Below are positions 31,108 through 32,042 of a DNA stretch of 32,042 nucleotides, one piece after another. Positions within the stretch are counted from its first letter, which is position 1. Every line of letters starts with the position of its first letter. The stretch is from the NCBI GenBank assembly GCA_021792815.1, contig JAJYTX010000005.1, forward strand, positions 1 through 32,042. Reading direction: 5' to 3'. This DNA is from Pseudomonadota bacterium (GTDB lineage Bacteria; Pseudomonadota; Gammaproteobacteria; Steroidobacterales; Steroidobacteraceae). The translations under genes were made by a program, and so were the position numbers. Under the pieces are notes generated by a model. The model was not told the origin of the DNA, did not search any database, and was given only the letters and a program-made list of their open reading frames with translations.

Positions 31108-31347
31108 TCACTTCGAGGCCGAGCCGCCGCTGATCACCTCCAGGGTGACCGTGCTCGTCTGCGGGTCGAACAGGATGCGCGCGAGGCCTTGCTCGATCTG
31201 GGTGCGCACCTGCGCGACCTTCTCCTCGAGCGAGTACTCCCGCTCGCCGTAGTCGGTCCCCTCGCGCAGCACGAACGACTCGATCACCCCGCGCAGCGCC
31301 TGCACGGACAGCTCCGCGCAGGGGATCTCGATCGGCCCGTCGATCAA
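31108..31347 (-). CDS. UPF0270 (YheU-like) protein
   Basis: This 79-residue protein has the diagnostic UPF0270/YheU pattern: an IEIP start, then VIESFVLREGTDYGEREYSL, and KVAQVRTQIEQG. The family is widespread in gammaproteobacteria and has no known function. The start is probably the TTG at 31345-31347, which overlaps the stop of the upstream gene as TTGA; no ATG or GTG is available between that stop and the conserved region. This points to expression through translational coupling to the Bax-inhibitor-like gene. The C-terminal ten residues are Ser/Gly-rich and variable, as in the family. Confidence 0.85.
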   Translation of the reverse strand: MIDGPIEIPCAELSVQALRGVIESFVLREGTDYGEREYSLEEKVAQVRTQIEQGLARILFDPQTSTVTLEVISGGSASK

Positions 31348-32042
31348 CTGCGCTGGATCTTGGTCAGCAGCCGCAGCATCTCCAGGTACATCCACACCAG
31401 CGTCACCATCAGGGCGAAGGCGCCGTACCACTCCATGTACTTCGGGGCCCCGGCCGCCGCGCCCCGCTCGATCATGTCGAAGTCGAGCGCCAGGTTGAAG
31501 GCCGCAATGCCGACCACCAGCACCGAGAAGCCGATGCCGAGCGGCGTGGCCGCATTGATGAAGGGCACCGCCACATGGAAGAACCCGAGAATCCACGTGG
31601 CGAGGTACAGCAGGAAAATACCGCCCGTGGCGCCGATCACCATGGCGCGGAAGCGGTTGGTCACCCGGATGATGCGCATCCGGTACAGCATCAGCATGAT
31701 CACGGTGACGGCAAACGTGGCCCCCACCGCCTGGATGGCGATCCCCGGGTAGCGCAGGTTGAACTGCGCCGAGATCCCGCCGAGCACCAGTCCCTCGAGG
31801 GCCGCATAGGGCACGGACAGGTACGGCGCGGTGGTGGGCTTGAAGCTGACGATCAGGGCCAGCACCAGGCCGCCGATCAGGCCGAGCATCATCTCGCCCC
31901 CGACCGCCTGCAGATTGCCGGCCGCCGCCTGCGACCAGGGCCACAGTGCGCACACCATGAGCACCACGAGCAGCAGGAAGCTCTTGTTGACGGCCCCCTG
32001 GATGGTCATGGCCTCGACACCGAATCCGACGCGCGGCGCGCG
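31344..32042 (-). CDS. Bax inhibitor-1/YccA family membrane protein (partial, runs off the window)
   Basis: At least 232 codons are present and the frame stays open to the right edge. The residues before MTIQGAVNKSF (RAPRVGFGVEA) read like the N-terminal extension usual in this family, so the start lies beyond 32042. Seven hydrophobic segments can be counted, including LVLALIVSFKPTTAPYLSVPY near the first third, LEGLVLGGISAQFN, and AAFNLALDFDMIERGA with the conserved aspartates of the TMBIM helix 6-7 region. Bacterial members are linked to calcium leak or membrane-protease control (YccA with FtsH); which applies here is unknown. It is coupled to the downstream UPF0270 gene. Confidence 0.9.
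   Translation of the reverse strand, partial: RAPRVGFGVEAMTIQGAVNKSFLLLVVLMVCALWPWSQAAAGNLQAVGGEMMLGLIGGLVLALIVSFKPTTAPYLSVPYAALEGLVLGGISAQFNLRYPGIAIQAVGATFAVTVIMLMLYRMRIIRVTNRFRAMVIGATGGIFLLYLATWILGFFHVAVPFINAATPLGIGFSVLVVGIAAFNLALDFDMIERGAAAGAPKYMEWYGAFALMVTLVWMYLEMLRLLTKIQRS

Noticed and set aside
31348..31953. Extension of the UPF0270 reading frame upstream to 31953
   Set aside because: This part is an out-of-frame reading of the Bax-inhibitor-like gene and has no membrane or UPF0270 features; the conserved domain begins after the TTG at 31347.

Overview
The window is dense, high-GC chromosomal DNA from what is most likely an environmental gammaproteobacterium. An aryl-polyene (APE) type pigment operon, PEP-CTERM surface proteins with sigma-54 promoters, a Tad/Flp pilus locus and a YheU/UPF0270 gene beside a Bax-inhibitor-1 family gene suggest a relative of the Nevskiales, Steroidobacterales or Xanthomonadales. 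The lineage is inferred from gene content, not measured. No rRNA, tRNA or CRISPR array was seen.

Left block (1-9612, + strand): a tightly packed, mostly overlapping operon for an aryl-polyene-like lipid. In order it holds the end of a probable acyl carrier protein gene, an aryl/acyl-adenylating ligase (ApeH), a short hotdog dehydratase subunit (ApeI), a LpxL/HtrB-type acyltransferase, a LolA-like periplasmic protein, an MMPL/RND exporter, a NodB-type polysaccharide deacetylase, a ketosynthase (ApeO), a chain-length-factor-like protein (ApeC), the partner dehydratase (ApeP) and a ketoreductase (ApeQ). Together these would prime a ring acid, extend and dehydrate it into a conjugated polyene, attach it to a lipid and move it towards the outer membrane. 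A homodimeric ApeR-type ketosynthase and a glycosyltransferase are not in the window and may lie upstream. A convergent beta-carbonic anhydrase closes the block.

Middle block (10258-16663): two PEP-CTERM exported proteins flank a TMEM175-like membrane protein. Each PEP-CTERM gene has a well-matched -24/-12 (sigma-54) promoter. An apparently complete IS630-family element with terminal repeats and TA target duplication sits only about 34 bases upstream of the second of these promoters. Its transposase is split at a run of eight A. Beyond it, a GT2-GtrA glycosyltransferase and a polytopic membrane protein form a two-gene minus-strand operon.

Tad block (16955-28735, + strand): Flp pilin, a strong intergenic hairpin, prepilin peptidase, an unusual accessory AAA+ ATPase, CpaB, secretin CpaC, a small lipoprotein where CpaD is expected, a TadG-like protein, two TadE-like pseudopilins, CpaE/TadZ, the CpaF/TadA ATPase, TadB and TadC. 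An AraC-family regulator with a degenerate receiver domain follows.

Right edge (29975-32042): a 70-residue membrane protein, a dienelactone hydrolase family enzyme, a symmetric hairpin, and on the minus strand a UPF0270 gene translationally coupled to a Bax-inhibitor-1/YccA family gene that runs off the window.
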